DNA of 64,000 nt. Origin: CAYVBJ01 sp964449075. GTDB lineage: Bacteria; Bacteroidota; Rhodothermia; Balneolales; Balneolaceae. A program made the position numbers and the translations under genes. Location of the stretch: NCBI GenBank assembly GCA_964449075.1, contig CAYVBJ010000008.1:40258-104257 (forward strand). The letters are read 5' to 3'. The stretch's first letter is position 1. Each line of letters opens with the position of its first letter. The notes below the pieces were generated by a model. The model was given only the letters and a program-made list of their open reading frames with translations. It was not told where the DNA came from and did no database searches. Positions 33,235 to 42,846 of the stretch are shown here, piece after piece.

Positions 33235-34598
33235 GTATTGAAACAATTGTTCATCAGCAAAAAAAACTTTTTCGAACAAGCAGTACAAAAAAGCTTGAGT
33301 TCAGAGTTGATAAACTTCAAATCTTGCGAAATCTTCTTTCAGACAATGAAGCGATGCTTTGTGAAGCTGTCTATACAGATTTCGGCAAACCCTATTTTGA
33401 AGCTTATTCGGCAGAGATCGCTACAGTTCTGCATGAAATTGATTTCCATCTGAAAAATTTAAAATCCTGGATAAAACCTGAATCCGCGGGGAACTCCATA
33501 CTCACCTTCCCTTCTAAAAACTACCTGCGATACCAGCCATTCGGTACCGTTTTGATTATCGGGGCCTGGAATTATCCTATTCACCTGATATTCCATCCCC
33601 TTGTGGGCGCACTTTCAGCAGGAAATACAGCCGTATTGAAGCCCTCCGAACTTGCACCTGCCACATCAGCTCTGATCAGTGAACTGGCCGGACACTATTT
33701 CAGTCAGGATTATCTTGCAGTAGTGGAAGGCGGACCCGAAACCAACCAGGAACTACTGAATCAGCCCTTTGATAAAATATTTTTTACCGGCAGCACCCGC
33801 GTAGGCAAGATCGTGATGAAAGCAGCTGCCGAACAGCTTATTCCTGTGACGCTTGAACTTGGCGGTAAAAGTCCTGCGATCGTTCATGAAGATGTCGATA
33901 TTGAGATGGCCGCTAAACGCATCTGGTGGGGAAAATGCATGAATGCGGGTCAGACTTGTGTTGCTCCAGACTATGCAATTGTTCATGAAGAGGTGAAGGA
34001 TAAGTTCATCCGCGCAACCAAGAAAGCGCTGAGCCAGTTTTATTCCGATACCCCCATTTTTGACGAGGGGTACACTCAAATTGTAAACCGGGACCACTAT
34101 GAGAGATTACTGAAATTGCTTCGTAAATGTGACTTGCTACACGGCGGAATCAGTAATGATGACAAACGGATGATTGAACCAACCCTTGTTGATGCGGATT
34201 CTGACGATGAAATAATGCAAGATGAAATATTTGGACCGATCCTGCCGCTGCTTACCTATCAGAATGAAGATGATATGATTGAATATATATCTTCCAGGCC
34301 GTCTCCGCTTGCACTTTATCTTTTTACGAACAACGCGGATCTTGAAGAAAAGGTAATTGACCGGATCCCATTCGGTGGCGGGTGCATCAACGATACCATC
34401 AGCCATCTCGCCAATCCTCACCTGGCATTTGGAGGTGTTGGAAACAGCGGATTCGGGTCTTACCACGGCAAACACAGTTTTGAAGAGTTCAGCCACAAAC
34501 AATCTATCCTGAAAAAACCCGCCTGGCCCGATCCCGATTTCCGGTATCCTCCATATACCGAAACAAAATTTAAGTGGATTAAACGATTGCTTAAATAG
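33231..34598 (+). CDS. Aldehyde dehydrogenase, ALDH3 (fatty/aromatic aldehyde) type
   Basis: The 455-residue enzyme oxidises aldehydes to acids with NAD(P). Asn114 (GAWNYP), Glu209 (LELGGKSP) and the catalytic Cys243 (NAGQTCVAPDY) are present, with EIFGPILPLL and the end block GGVGNSGFGSYHGKHSFEEFSH typical of ALDH3. The length is that of the short ALDH3 class. It is coupled to the SDR upstream. The strong hairpin at 35573 may end this transcript after the repeat array. Confidence 0.94.
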   Translation: MSIETIVHQQKKLFRTSSTKKLEFRVDKLQILRNLLSDNEAMLCEAVYTDFGKPYFEAYSAEIATVLHEIDFHLKNLKSWIKPESAGNSILTFPSKNYLRYQPFGTVLIIGAWNYPIHLIFHPLVGALSAGNTAVLKPSELAPATSALISELAGHYFSQDYLAVVEGGPETNQELLNQPFDKIFFTGSTRVGKIVMKAAAEQLIPVTLELGGKSPAIVHEDVDIEMAAKRIWWGKCMNAGQTCVAPDYAIVHEEVKDKFIRATKKALSQFYSDTPIFDEGYTQIVNRDHYERLLKLLRKCDLLHGGISNDDKRMIEPTLVDADSDDEIMQDEIFGPILPLLTYQNEDDMIEYISSRPSPLALYLFTNNADLEEKVIDRIPFGGGCINDTISHLANPHLAFGGVGNSGFGSYHGKHSFEEFSHKQSILKKPAWPDPDFRYPPYTETKFKWIKRLLK

Positions 34599-34608
34599 CT
34601 CTTTTTAC

Positions 34609-35570
34609 CGTCTGTACGGTAAACTACCAATTCATCAAACGCTAATATCTGTTCCAGCCTATTCTCTATCCGCCATCCAAAATCATGGTTACCGGGCTGA
34701 CGGTAGGGGCGGCTTTCCTGCCACCACCGCTGCTACCCAAAGTCGATTTTCTGCCACAACCTTCGGTCAGCCGGCCTGTGAGTTCTTCCTCTTTAGCATC
34801 TATCCTGCCGTTGGCCGACAGACCGAGAACCGTCTGTCCGGTAAACTACCAGTTCACCAATCGCTAATATCTGTTCCAGCCTATTCTCTATCCGCCATCC
34901 AAAATCATGGTTACCGGGCTGACGGTAGGGGCGGCTTTCCTGCCACCACCGCTGCTACCCAAAGTCGATTTTCTGCCACAACCTTCGGTCAGCNNNNNNN
35001 NNNNNNNNNNNNNNNNNNNNNNNNNNNNNNNNNNNNNNNNNNNNNNNNNNNNNNNNNNNNNNNNNNNNNNNNNNNNNNNNNNNNNNNNNNNNNCTGTTCC
35101 AGCCTATTCTCTATCCGCCACCCGAAATCCTCATTACCGGGCTGACGGTATAGGCGGCTTCCCTGCCACCACCGCTGCTACCCAAAGTCGATTTTCTGCC
35201 ACAACCTTCGGTCAGCCGGCCTGTGAGTTCTTCCTCTTTAGCATCTATCCTGCCGTTGGCCGACAGACCGGAAGCCGTCTGTCCGGTAAACTACCAATTC
35301 ACCAAACGCTAAAATCTGTTCCAGCCTATTCTCTATCCGCCACCCGAAATCCTCATTACCGGGCTGACGGCAGGGGTGACTTCTCTGACACCGCCGCGTC
35401 CACCCAAAACCGATATTCTTGCCAGCATCTCCGGGCTGACGGTAGGGGCGGCCACCATGCCACCATCGCTACCACCCAAAACCGATATTTTTGCCAGCAC
35501 CTCCGGTCAGCCGGCCTGCGGGATCTTTACCATTAGCATCAATCCTGCCATTGGCCGACAGACCGGAAAT
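34609..35570. repeat. Tandem array of a 222-bp unit between ALDH and susD
   Basis: Unit starts (CCGTCTGT...) lie at 34609, 34831 and 35275, and the phrase CTGTTCCAGCC at 34650, 34872, 35094 and 35316, all in 222-bp phase. About four and a half copies are present; part of one is lost in the N run. The last unit is rearranged and contains an internal duplication of about 75 bp (CCACCCAAAACCGATATT twice). Each unit holds inverted pieces: GGGCTGACGG against CGGTCAGCC, and GACAGAC against GTCTGTC. Frames through the array change with the phase and look non-coding. Confidence 0.9.
34994..35093. other. Assembly gap of 100 N inside the tandem array
   Basis: Exactly 100 undetermined bases. The 222-bp phase is kept across it, so the gap length may be right, or the agreement may be chance because 100 is a common filler length. 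Copy number in the array is uncertain. Confidence 0.95.
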
Positions 35571-35572
35571 GA

Positions 35573-35601
35573 AAAAAGGCCTGAGAATCTCAGGCCTTTT
35601 T
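35573..35601. terminator. Bidirectional terminator between the repeat array and susD
   Basis: A perfect 13-bp stem (AAAAAGGCCTGAG and CTCAGGCCTTTTT) with loop AAT is flanked by A-run and T-run on opposite sides, so it can stop transcripts from both directions. It lies 26 bp past the end of the SusD gene (minus strand) and downstream of the SDR-ALDH pair (plus strand). Confidence 0.93.
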
Positions 35602-35626
35602 AGGTTTATGCTATTAGTAATTGTTT

Positions 35627-37036
35627 CTAATTTGCAAAGAAATCATCAAATTGAGATTCTGAAAGCGGCCGTGCAAATTTGCTGTATACCTGGGTACTTT
35701 GCGTCGGATCAAATTCTGCATCAATTTCCAGTACTGTCTCGTCAAGGATACCGTAACGGCGTAAATCGAACCACCTGTGTCCGAGTTCAAACCAAAGCGA
35801 GTATCTTCGTTCAAAGAGTATCTGGTCAATGATTTCATCTTTATCCGAACTATTAAAGTCATCCAGATCCCACGTATCCCGAATCAGGTTAATAGCATCA
35901 ACTGCATCCGGAAAGTTATCGAGCTGGGCATTAGCTTCAGCGTAAAGCAGGATCAGCTCTTCGTTCCTCAGGAAAGGGAAACTCTCTTCATTGGAATCAA
36001 AACGATTATCTTGGTAAAGAGAAGCAAATCCCTGGAACGAAACCGGGTTTTCTCTGAGGAAGAACTTATTTTCTACCCTCAAGTCCCCTTCTTCGGCTTG
36101 TGCGGGAAGTGAACTGTGTACCATTGGAATTTGTGATGTGGCTGCATTTCTAGGAAAAAAGAATGGATTAAACAGATCAGGTGGTGAACCATAACTGTGA
36201 AACGCTCCTTTGTTCATCACATCCTCGCCACTTGCCAGTTCAAAAAACGGCGCTGCTTCCTGAACAGACTGAAGTACAAGAGGCCAGTCTTCTGCATATA
36301 CAGCTACACGGGCTTTAAGTGCCCTATTAAGTGCCACAAATGTTGCCGGCGTATTAAAATCAGAAAATCCGGATTGTAAATTAAATGCAAAACTGCTGCC
36401 TGCACTATTGAGATTGCCTTCTGCCTCATCCAGCAAATTCAGTATTCTCTGAAGGCCTTCATCAAACCCTACAAACGGCCCGGGATTCAACGGATCATCA
36501 ACATCAAAGCGGATGCCGTTGTCGAGTTGGGCCAGCAGTGGCATTAGAAAGTTGAATGACTGTATCGTTTTGGCAAAACCCAGGTATCCGTTGCGCTCCT
36601 GCTCGGTAATTAACTCAGAATTACCTACTGCGTCCATCAGAAAATTGGCTTGTTTAATCGCATCAAAAAACGGATTAAATGCACCTGCTGCTCCAAAGAA
36701 TCCTGGGTCGGTTTCTGCATCTGAAGAAGCATTTGTTCCCATCCAGTTGGTAATGAATCGGGGGTCAGAGGCGAATAATGGATAGACTTCACGGCCTAAT
36801 GTACTGAACAGCGTAACAGTTCCGCCAGCCCCGGTTGCATAAGCCCTGTTTCTGAATTCAAGACCTGATACAAGGTTCTGTAACTGGCTTTTATTTGGAT
36901 TATTCAAAAACTGGCTCTGAGTGGCATTATTTGGATCATCAATTGTATCGACCTCAAATATGTCATCACACGCGATGAACCCAAACATCAGAAGGGCCAT
37001 CGCTACAAATTTATATGTGGATTTTAAATGTTTCAT
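35627..37036 (-). CDS. SusD/RagB-like outer-membrane lipoprotein
   Basis: This 469-residue surface lipoprotein has the lipobox FIAC, followed by DDIFEVDTIDDPNN, a usual acidic start of mature SusD proteins. The body is alpha-helical with TPR-like helices and a RagB-type C-terminus (YSLWFELGHRWFDLRRYG). SusD proteins lid the paired SusC channel and bind oligomeric nutrients. The gene follows the SusC gene by 26 bp. No glycoside hydrolase, sulfatase or peptidase is adjacent, so the substrate is unknown. Confidence 0.94.
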   Translation of the reverse strand: MKHLKSTYKFVAMALLMFGFIACDDIFEVDTIDDPNNATQSQFLNNPNKSQLQNLVSGLEFRNRAYATGAGGTVTLFSTLGREVYPLFASDPRFITNWMGTNASSDAETDPGFFGAAGAFNPFFDAIKQANFLMDAVGNSELITEQERNGYLGFAKTIQSFNFLMPLLAQLDNGIRFDVDDPLNPGPFVGFDEGLQRILNLLDEAEGNLNSAGSSFAFNLQSGFSDFNTPATFVALNRALKARVAVYAEDWPLVLQSVQEAAPFFELASGEDVMNKGAFHSYGSPPDLFNPFFFPRNAATSQIPMVHSSLPAQAEEGDLRVENKFFLRENPVSFQGFASLYQDNRFDSNEESFPFLRNEELILLYAEANAQLDNFPDAVDAINLIRDTWDLDDFNSSDKDEIIDQILFERRYSLWFELGHRWFDLRRYGILDETVLEIDAEFDPTQSTQVYSKFARPLSESQFDDFFAN

Positions 37037-37062
37037 AATGTATATGATTTCCTTTTAAATTT

Positions 37063-40000
37063 TTATAGATCTACCTGAAGTCTGAAGATAATTCTTCTCG
37101 AAGATGGGAAAGGCGTTACCTCCACTGCACTGTTAACCGGCTGAGTTCCAAATACCGAAGTCTCCGGATCGTAACTGTCGTAAGGAGAAATAAGCAACAG
37201 GTTCGACCCTGTTACCCCAAATTTCAGTCTTTCAATGAATCCACCGAAAAACTCGTTGGTAGTTCTGACAGGAAGTGTGTAAAAAAGGCTTGCTTCTCTT
37301 AATTTGAGATAACTTGCATCTTCCACGTAAGATTGGCCTGCAGGTGATATTAATCTTGCAAGCCCCTTAGGCAAATCTGTCTCTTCATCAATTTCATTCC
37401 AGTCATTGGTTGTACCTCCAACGTCAGTCAATAATTTACTGAGGTTGATGTTATCACCGCCTTTCTTCCAGTGCCACAAGAAGCTGAAATCAAAATTATT
37501 CCAAAAGTTAATTTCGTTGCCAAACGACAATTGGAAATCTGGTTCACTGTCACCATATATCGTGAACAGAGATTCGCCGTCAACAGCAGGCGTCCCAACG
37601 ATTGTAGTGGGTGAAAACCCTTCTTGGATCAGGAAGTTACTCAAACTGACACCGAAACCTCCTGTTGTAAATGCAGGAACAGAGAGATCTGTGATTTCAG
37701 ACTCATTAGTCCACCACAAAAATGTTGTACTCCAGTTAAAATTCTGCTTTTGAATTGGAGTTGCATTAATCGCCAGTTCAAATCCTGTATTTTTCAGGTC
37801 GGCAGCATTTGTTGCAATAGCAGCAATACCGGTTGATCTGGCCGTGGGAAGATCAAGTATCAGGTCGCTTACAACCTTGCGGTAGTATGATCCTTCAAAA
37901 GTCAATTTCCCGTTGAATAATCCAAAATCAAGTCCTGCTTCGATCTCCTTTGATCGCTCAGGGTCAAGTTCGGGATCAACACCCCGGGTAGAAATGGTTG
38001 AGGCAAGATTACCGTCAATGTTGTTTCCGCCGACTACCTGGAATGTACTGCCAAATGCAGGTAATCCACCGGTTTCACCGTAAGCAATTCTCAGTTTAAA
38101 CTGGTTAAAAGTGTCCCACTTCCAGAAATCAAAATTGGTCAGGTTAAATGCCCCGGATGCTTTGGGATAGAAATAATATTGATCCTGATCCTGATTCAGT
38201 GAAGAACGGTCGGCCCTTGCACCGGCAGTAAGAATGATTTTATCATTCCAGTTTACTTCCTGCTGGGCAAAAAATCCGATATCAATTACTTCCTGAGTCT
38301 GTTGCTGTACTACTTGCTGTACTCTGCCCTGGTTCAGGTTATTTTGCCCGAATGCAAGGCCTTGTGCACGGTCGAGTTGACGACTTTGATCTGTATCAAA
38401 CCTGGAGACACCAGCCTGAGAAGTTAAATCCCAGAAGTTATCTTCATCTCCTTTTTGTGTGTTAAAGACCAAAATAGCCTGGAGATTGGTATTCAGATTA
38501 TCCTCTTTGGTTCTTACAGCATCACCGGGATTAGCAGATGCCTGCTGGTGCTGCAACTGGTTGGGCTGCCAGACCAAACTGTTAAACTGGAGAAAATCCA
38601 AACCTCCGGATCCTTTGAATAAAAGACTGGAACGTTCTTTTTGCAGAAGTTCAATATCCAGCTCAACTGATTGCAGAAATCTGTCAACTGTAGAATTATT
38701 TACACTCTGTTCCGCAATTGCAAGTGGGTTATCGTTGAAAAATGGATTATTGGGGAAATTGCCCTGCGCATCCGGAAACGGATTAAAAAAGTTAGGAGTA
38801 GCCGAAAGGGCATAACCGATAGAGGCGCCTGTTCCGTTCTGGTTTCCTGTAAAACCCCTGTCATTTTCCGTTCTCAGGTAACTGCTTCGGGAAGCAACTC
38901 TTACACGATCTGAAATCCTGTGATCCAGGTTCAGCCTCAGTGATTTTCTGTCGAATCCTGTATTCCTTATTATGCCATCCTCTTCACTAAACTGACCGGC
39001 AACGTAAAATTGTGTTTTTGTATCACCGCCTGAAACATTTATCCCGGTAGAATTGATAAATCCTTCTCTTCCATACAGCAACTCTTCCATATCAACAAAC
39101 TGTCCGTTTGATTGTGCCTGCTGGAACAAATCTCGAATTTGATCTGTCGTAGCCGTTCCCTGGAAGCCAAGTGTACCATCAACAAAATCAATTTTATCAA
39201 GATCCCACTCTGCACCAATTTGGCCCAGGTTCAGTGCGGAATTAAACCCAACTTCCTGTGTAAAGCTTACTTTTGTTGCACCGCCCTGTCCTTTCTTGGT
39301 GTTGATAATAATTACACCTGCATTGGCTCTTTGTCCATATATAGCAGCAGCGGAAGCACCCTTTAGAACTTCAATACTTGCGATATCCTCCGGATTCAGA
39401 TCTGCCAAACGGTTTGCTGCATTATCCTCAGCAAAACTGTTTGCACCGGTTGTTAAAAAACGCCCGTTTGCAATAGCATCGTTATTCACATAAACGCCGT
39501 CAATAATATAGAGAGGCTGTGATGAGCCGGCTCCAAGTGTACTGATTCCCCGCAGCTGAACATTGATACCACCGCCTGGAGCGCCACTTTGAGCGCGTAT
39601 ATTCACACCGGGTATCTTTCCGGTTAATGAATTATCCAGTGTTTGCGGAGTTACATTACCCGTTAGTTTATCTGAATCAATCCGTGTAATTGAATTGGCA
39701 AGATTTTCACGTTTAATAGAAGTTCCCAGTCCTGTGACCACCACTTCATCAAGAGCTGATATCTCCTGTTCAAGATCAACAGTAAGATCAGATGTGGATG
39801 GTGTTACCTCTATGTCTACCGTGCGATATCCGATGAAGGAAAACCTGAGGGTAGTTGTACCTGAGTAAGTAATGGTAAATTTACCATCAAGATCAGTACT
39901 GGTTCCTGTGCCTGCGTTTATATCAAGAACAGATACACCGAATAACGGCTCACCGGTTCTTGAATCAACTACTTCACCTTCGAGTGTATTTTGGGCCTGT

Positions 40001-40065
40001 GCCAGCCCTGCAGTGATCAAACTTATAATAAAGAAGAGCACTGCGAATGGTATCTTTTGCAGCAT
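37063..40065 (-). CDS. SusC/RagA-like TonB-linked outer-membrane transporter
   Basis: This 1000-residue protein has a signal to about residue 24, a carboxypeptidase-regulatory-like domain (about 27-105) and the TonB box region DEVVVTGLG. A SusC plug (about 115-260) includes GDRANAGVIIINTKKGQ-like RANAGVIIINTKKGQ, and a large barrel ends in RRIIFRLQVDL. With SusD it imports large ligands powered by TonB-ExbBD. The upstream 204-bp divergent region with the acuI-like gene contains an 8-5-8 palindrome. No sigma/anti-sigma pair or hybrid sensor is nearby, unlike many utilisation loci. Confidence 0.95.
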   Translation of the reverse strand: MLQKIPFAVLFFIISLITAGLAQAQNTLEGEVVDSRTGEPLFGVSVLDINAGTGTSTDLDGKFTITYSGTTTLRFSFIGYRTVDIEVTPSTSDLTVDLEQEISALDEVVVTGLGTSIKRENLANSITRIDSDKLTGNVTPQTLDNSLTGKIPGVNIRAQSGAPGGGINVQLRGISTLGAGSSQPLYIIDGVYVNNDAIANGRFLTTGANSFAEDNAANRLADLNPEDIASIEVLKGASAAAIYGQRANAGVIIINTKKGQGGATKVSFTQEVGFNSALNLGQIGAEWDLDKIDFVDGTLGFQGTATTDQIRDLFQQAQSNGQFVDMEELLYGREGFINSTGINVSGGDTKTQFYVAGQFSEEDGIIRNTGFDRKSLRLNLDHRISDRVRVASRSSYLRTENDRGFTGNQNGTGASIGYALSATPNFFNPFPDAQGNFPNNPFFNDNPLAIAEQSVNNSTVDRFLQSVELDIELLQKERSSLLFKGSGGLDFLQFNSLVWQPNQLQHQQASANPGDAVRTKEDNLNTNLQAILVFNTQKGDEDNFWDLTSQAGVSRFDTDQSRQLDRAQGLAFGQNNLNQGRVQQVVQQQTQEVIDIGFFAQQEVNWNDKIILTAGARADRSSLNQDQDQYYFYPKASGAFNLTNFDFWKWDTFNQFKLRIAYGETGGLPAFGSTFQVVGGNNIDGNLASTISTRGVDPELDPERSKEIEAGLDFGLFNGKLTFEGSYYRKVVSDLILDLPTARSTGIAAIATNAADLKNTGFELAINATPIQKQNFNWSTTFLWWTNESEITDLSVPAFTTGGFGVSLSNFLIQEGFSPTTIVGTPAVDGESLFTIYGDSEPDFQLSFGNEINFWNNFDFSFLWHWKKGGDNINLSKLLTDVGGTTNDWNEIDEETDLPKGLARLISPAGQSYVEDASYLKLREASLFYTLPVRTTNEFFGGFIERLKFGVTGSNLLLISPYDSYDPETSVFGTQPVNSAVEVTPFPSSRRIIFRLQVDL

Positions 40066-40125
40066 ATGACTTGTTTATTTGTTAATGTTTATTCCGAATA
40101 AAAGATAAAGCCGGTTACTTATAGT

Positions 40126-40146
40126 AAATTCGAACAGCTCGAATTT
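40126..40146. promoter_or_regulatory. 8-5-8 palindrome upstream of susC
   Basis: AAATTCGA and TCGAATTT flank ACAGC. It lies 60 bp upstream of susC and 124 bp upstream of the divergent acuI-like gene. It is a candidate operator, or a leader hairpin for susC. Confidence 0.5.
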
Positions 40147-40269
40147 TTTACCGAAACCTAATATTTGTAGTAGATTATACTAATTGATTTAACGGCAAAC
40201 AAATATTTATCGCAAAACCTTAAATATTTTATAATATTTAGATCATAATAAACTCTATTCTTCCACTTT

Positions 40270-41429
40270 ATGATAGACGTTAAAAAGCAATATCATGCAC
40301 TTGTAACTGAAAAAATTGACGGCCATTTTGTAAACAGAATTAAGCAGTTACAACTGAATTCACTACCCGAAAACGAAGTACTGATCCGTGTTCAGTACTC
40401 ATCTCTCAATTACAAGGATGCACTTTCGGCAAGTGGTCAACCGGGTATCACAAAGAACTATCCTCATACACCCGGTATTGATGCGGCCGGTATTGTAGTC
40501 TCAAGTCAAAACCCTCAATTCTATGAGGGTGATGAGGTTATCGTAACCAGCTATGATCTTGGAATGAATACTCCCGGCGGTTTTGCAGAATACATCCGGG
40601 TTCCGGCCGAATGGATTGTGCCTTTACCACAAGGATTAACACTTCGTGAAAGTATGATTTATGGAACTGCTGGATTAACAGCAGCTATCGGTGTTAAAAA
40701 GATAACAGAATCTGATATAAAACCGGCAGATGGCGACCTGCTGGTAACCGGGGCNNNNNNNNNNNNNNNNNNNNNNNNNNNNNNNNNNNNNNNNNNNNNN
40801 NNNNNNNNNNNNNNNNNNNNNNNNNNNNNNNNNNNNNNNNNNNNNNNNNNNNNNAGATAACAGAATCTGATATAAAACCGGCAGATGGCGACCTGCTGGT
40901 AACCGGGGCCACCGGCGGAGTTGGATCTTGCGCGGTACTGTTACTTTCTCATTTAAAATATAAGGTCACAGCCGTTACCGGCAAGAAAAAAAAGCATGAT
41001 TATCTGGAAAAACTGGGCGCCACTGCAATCATTGACCGGGATGAGGTGCGGGATGAAAGCGAAAAACCACTGCTTGGAAGCCGATGGATTGCCTCGGTGG
41101 AAACGGTTGGTGGTGAAATACTGGATACGGTAATCCGCCAAACCGCTCACAACGGAGTTGTAACCTGTTGTGGAAACATACTGGGACATGAATTGCATAC
41201 AAGTGTATATCCTTTTATTCTGCGGGGAGTCAGCTTAATGGGCATTGACTCCGGTATTTGCCTGATGAGTCTACGTAAAAAAATCTGGACACTGCTGGCA
41301 AATGAATGGAAGCCTTCAGGTCTTGAAATGCTTGCCAGGGAAATCCCGCTTCACCGGCTTCCGAAAGAAATTGACAAAATGCTGGAAGGAAAACAGTCAG
41401 GAAGAGTCATTGTGAATCTGAAGTTATAA
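40270..41429 (+). CDS. AcuI/YhdH-type acrylyl-CoA or quinone reductase, split by an assembly artefact
   Basis: This medium-chain reductase of the zinc-free type has an N-terminal GroES-like part with SSLNYKDALSASG and TPGIDAAGIV, and a Rossmann part with GATGGVGS and a PFILRGVSLMGIDS block typical of YhdH/AcuI. The reading frame is interrupted by 100 N and by an exact 55-bp copy of the flank (40700-40754 repeated at 40855-40909). Removing both leaves 1005 bp, an intact frame of 334 residues, the normal family length. So the gene is whole in the organism. AcuI reduces acrylyl-CoA to propionyl-CoA with NADPH; the substrate here is inferred from family only. Confidence 0.88.
40755..40854. other. 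Assembly gap of 100 N with a 55-bp duplicated flank
   Basis: The 55 bases before and after the N run are identical. This is what an unmerged contig overlap looks like, and 55 is a usual k-mer size in short-read assemblers. There is probably no missing sequence at all. Confidence 0.95.
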
Positions 41430-41501
41430 GTCCTATCGCAAACCTGAAAAATAGTCAATTCAAAAAATGCCTTCGAAATTGAACCCACCCGAAGTGCAAT
41501 T

Positions 41502-41912
41502 CTATGCTACAAAATTGCCATTTTCATTCAGGCACTCTTCGTTCATTGCATTTCGCAAAGGAGTAACCAGGTCATCTGCAGTGATAGGTTTCACAAGATA
41601 GTCGATATAATCCGTTTTCCGGGCTCGTTCCATATTGTACTTATCAGAATTCCCTGATAAATAGATTACAGGTACATTCGAAAATTCACGAATCATCTCC
41701 ATCGCCTGAACCCCATCCAGATCTCCCTTGAGAGAAATATCCATTAATATTGCATCAGGATTCAGCTCTTTAGCTTTTGTTACGGCATCTTCACCATTTA
41801 CGGCCTTTCCCGCAACACCATATCCTAATTTTTTTAACAGCCTCTCTTCTACTAATGACAATAAGACGTCATCTTCGACAATGAGAACACGGCCTTTTTT
41901 TATCTTTGACAT
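41502..41912 (-). CDS. Single-domain response regulator
   Basis: The 136-residue receiver domain has acidic residues Glu13, Asp14 and Asp15, phospho-acceptor Asp58 (ILMDIS), Ser86 (YLSGN) and Lys108 (YLVKPI). There is no output domain and only a short tail. Such proteins relay phosphate or act by protein contact. It lies 89 bp after the TonB-like gene on the same strand; no histidine kinase is in the window. It ends convergent to the acuI-like gene, 72 bp apart. Confidence 0.92.
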   Translation of the reverse strand: MSKIKKGRVLIVEDDVLLSLVEERLLKKLGYGVAGKAVNGEDAVTKAKELNPDAILMDISLKGDLDGVQAMEMIREFSNVPVIYLSGNSDKYNMERARKTDYIDYLVKPITADDLVTPLRNAMNEECLNENGNFVA

Positions 41913-42001
41913 ATCACTACTTGATACAATTAGAGTTTGTCAGAAGATAATATTAAAAAATTCTAATGTTTGCAATTTATATTTAGGGCCGGGGCAAATT
42001 T

Positions 42002-42841
42002 TTATTCAAGAACAAACCGAAATGTTATGGTACCCCACTGAGGTTCTTGCGGAACACCTGAAGGCAACCTTGAAAATCTCCATCCACGGAGAGTGCGAAA
42101 AACCTCTCGCTCCAGCTCAGGGTTCATTTTTCGCATTGGAATAATTCTCCCGATTGAGCCGTCCGGATTTACTTCAAAACGAACAGTAATTACTGCTTCC
42201 ACATCAGCCCTGTTCTCGGGCAGCGGCTGCATCATCGGGTCACGCTCCAGGTCGCCTTCCCATCTCAAATCATATGGCGCCGATTTCTCTTCATCGCTGC
42301 CTGTTCCCTGGTCTACATTCATCCTTCCTTGTGTGCCGTCTTCATCACCGCTTGCCGTTACCCCTTGCTGAACCTCTTCCGCCTCTTCAACTTTTGGCGG
42401 GGCTGATTCCTCCTCTACTACTTCTTCTGTCTCTTCTTCCTCGGGTTCAATTATTTCCGTTTCGGGTGTTTCAATCACTTCTTCATCTTCAATCTCTTCT
42501 TCCTGTTCAGTGAGTTCCACCGGCTTTGTAACCTCTTCCGTTACCTCCTGTGGTGTCTCCCGGGGAGTCGTTACTTCAGGATCGGGTTCATCAGGTTCTG
42601 TTTCTGAGGGAGTTGGACGTGTTGCTACCTCTTCGCTTTGAACTTCAGCTCTTTCTGCAACCGTTCCGCTTCTGAACTCACCGAGTGTCACTTCAATATA
42701 TGATGGCCGCGAATCAATGTTCATATCAAACGTATAGAGAAGTGCAATTATTAAAAGCACCAAGTGTATGCCACCCGTTACGGCAAAGCCAAACCTGTCT
42801 TCCTGATCAACATTCAGATATGTAAATAGCCGGTCCAGCAT
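42002..42841 (-). CDS. tonB: TonB-family energy transducer
   Basis: The 279-residue protein has one N-terminal membrane helix (about 22-42), a long Glu/Pro/Thr-rich periplasmic spacer (about 60-175), and a C-terminal TonB domain (about 200-279: AVITVRFEVNPDGSIGRI, ending in WGTITFRFVLE). It carries the proton-motive energy from ExbB-ExbD to outer-membrane receptors, such as the copper receptor, SusC and the barrel protein in this window. It follows exbD by 5 bp in one operon. Confidence 0.92.
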   Translation of the reverse strand: MLDRLFTYLNVDQEDRFGFAVTGGIHLVLLIIALLYTFDMNIDSRPSYIEVTLGEFRSGTVAERAEVQSEEVATRPTPSETEPDEPDPEVTTPRETPQEVTEEVTKPVELTEQEEEIEDEEVIETPETEIIEPEEEETEEVVEEESAPPKVEEAEEVQQGVTASGDEDGTQGRMNVDQGTGSDEEKSAPYDLRWEGDLERDPMMQPLPENRADVEAVITVRFEVNPDGSIGRIIPMRKMNPELEREVFRTLRGWRFSRLPSGVPQEPQWGTITFRFVLE

Positions 42842-42846
42842 ATATA

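Noticed and set aside
34685..35536. Pro/Leu-rich frames across the 222-bp repeats
   Set aside because: 222 is divisible by 3, so any open frame in one unit recurs automatically. The frames break in the altered last unit and have no start context or family likeness.
34609..35570. CRISPR array
   Set aside because: The unit is 222 bp of repeat without unique spacers, and no cas gene is present.
40755..40854. Insertion or frameshift inactivating the acuI-like gene
   Set aside because: The exact 55-bp duplication around 100 N is an unmerged contig overlap; collapsing it restores the frame.
42274..42513. Plus-strand Leu/Pro-rich frame within tonB
   Set aside because: It is the complement of the Glu/Pro-rich TonB spacer, where low-complexity coding produces long antisense frames.
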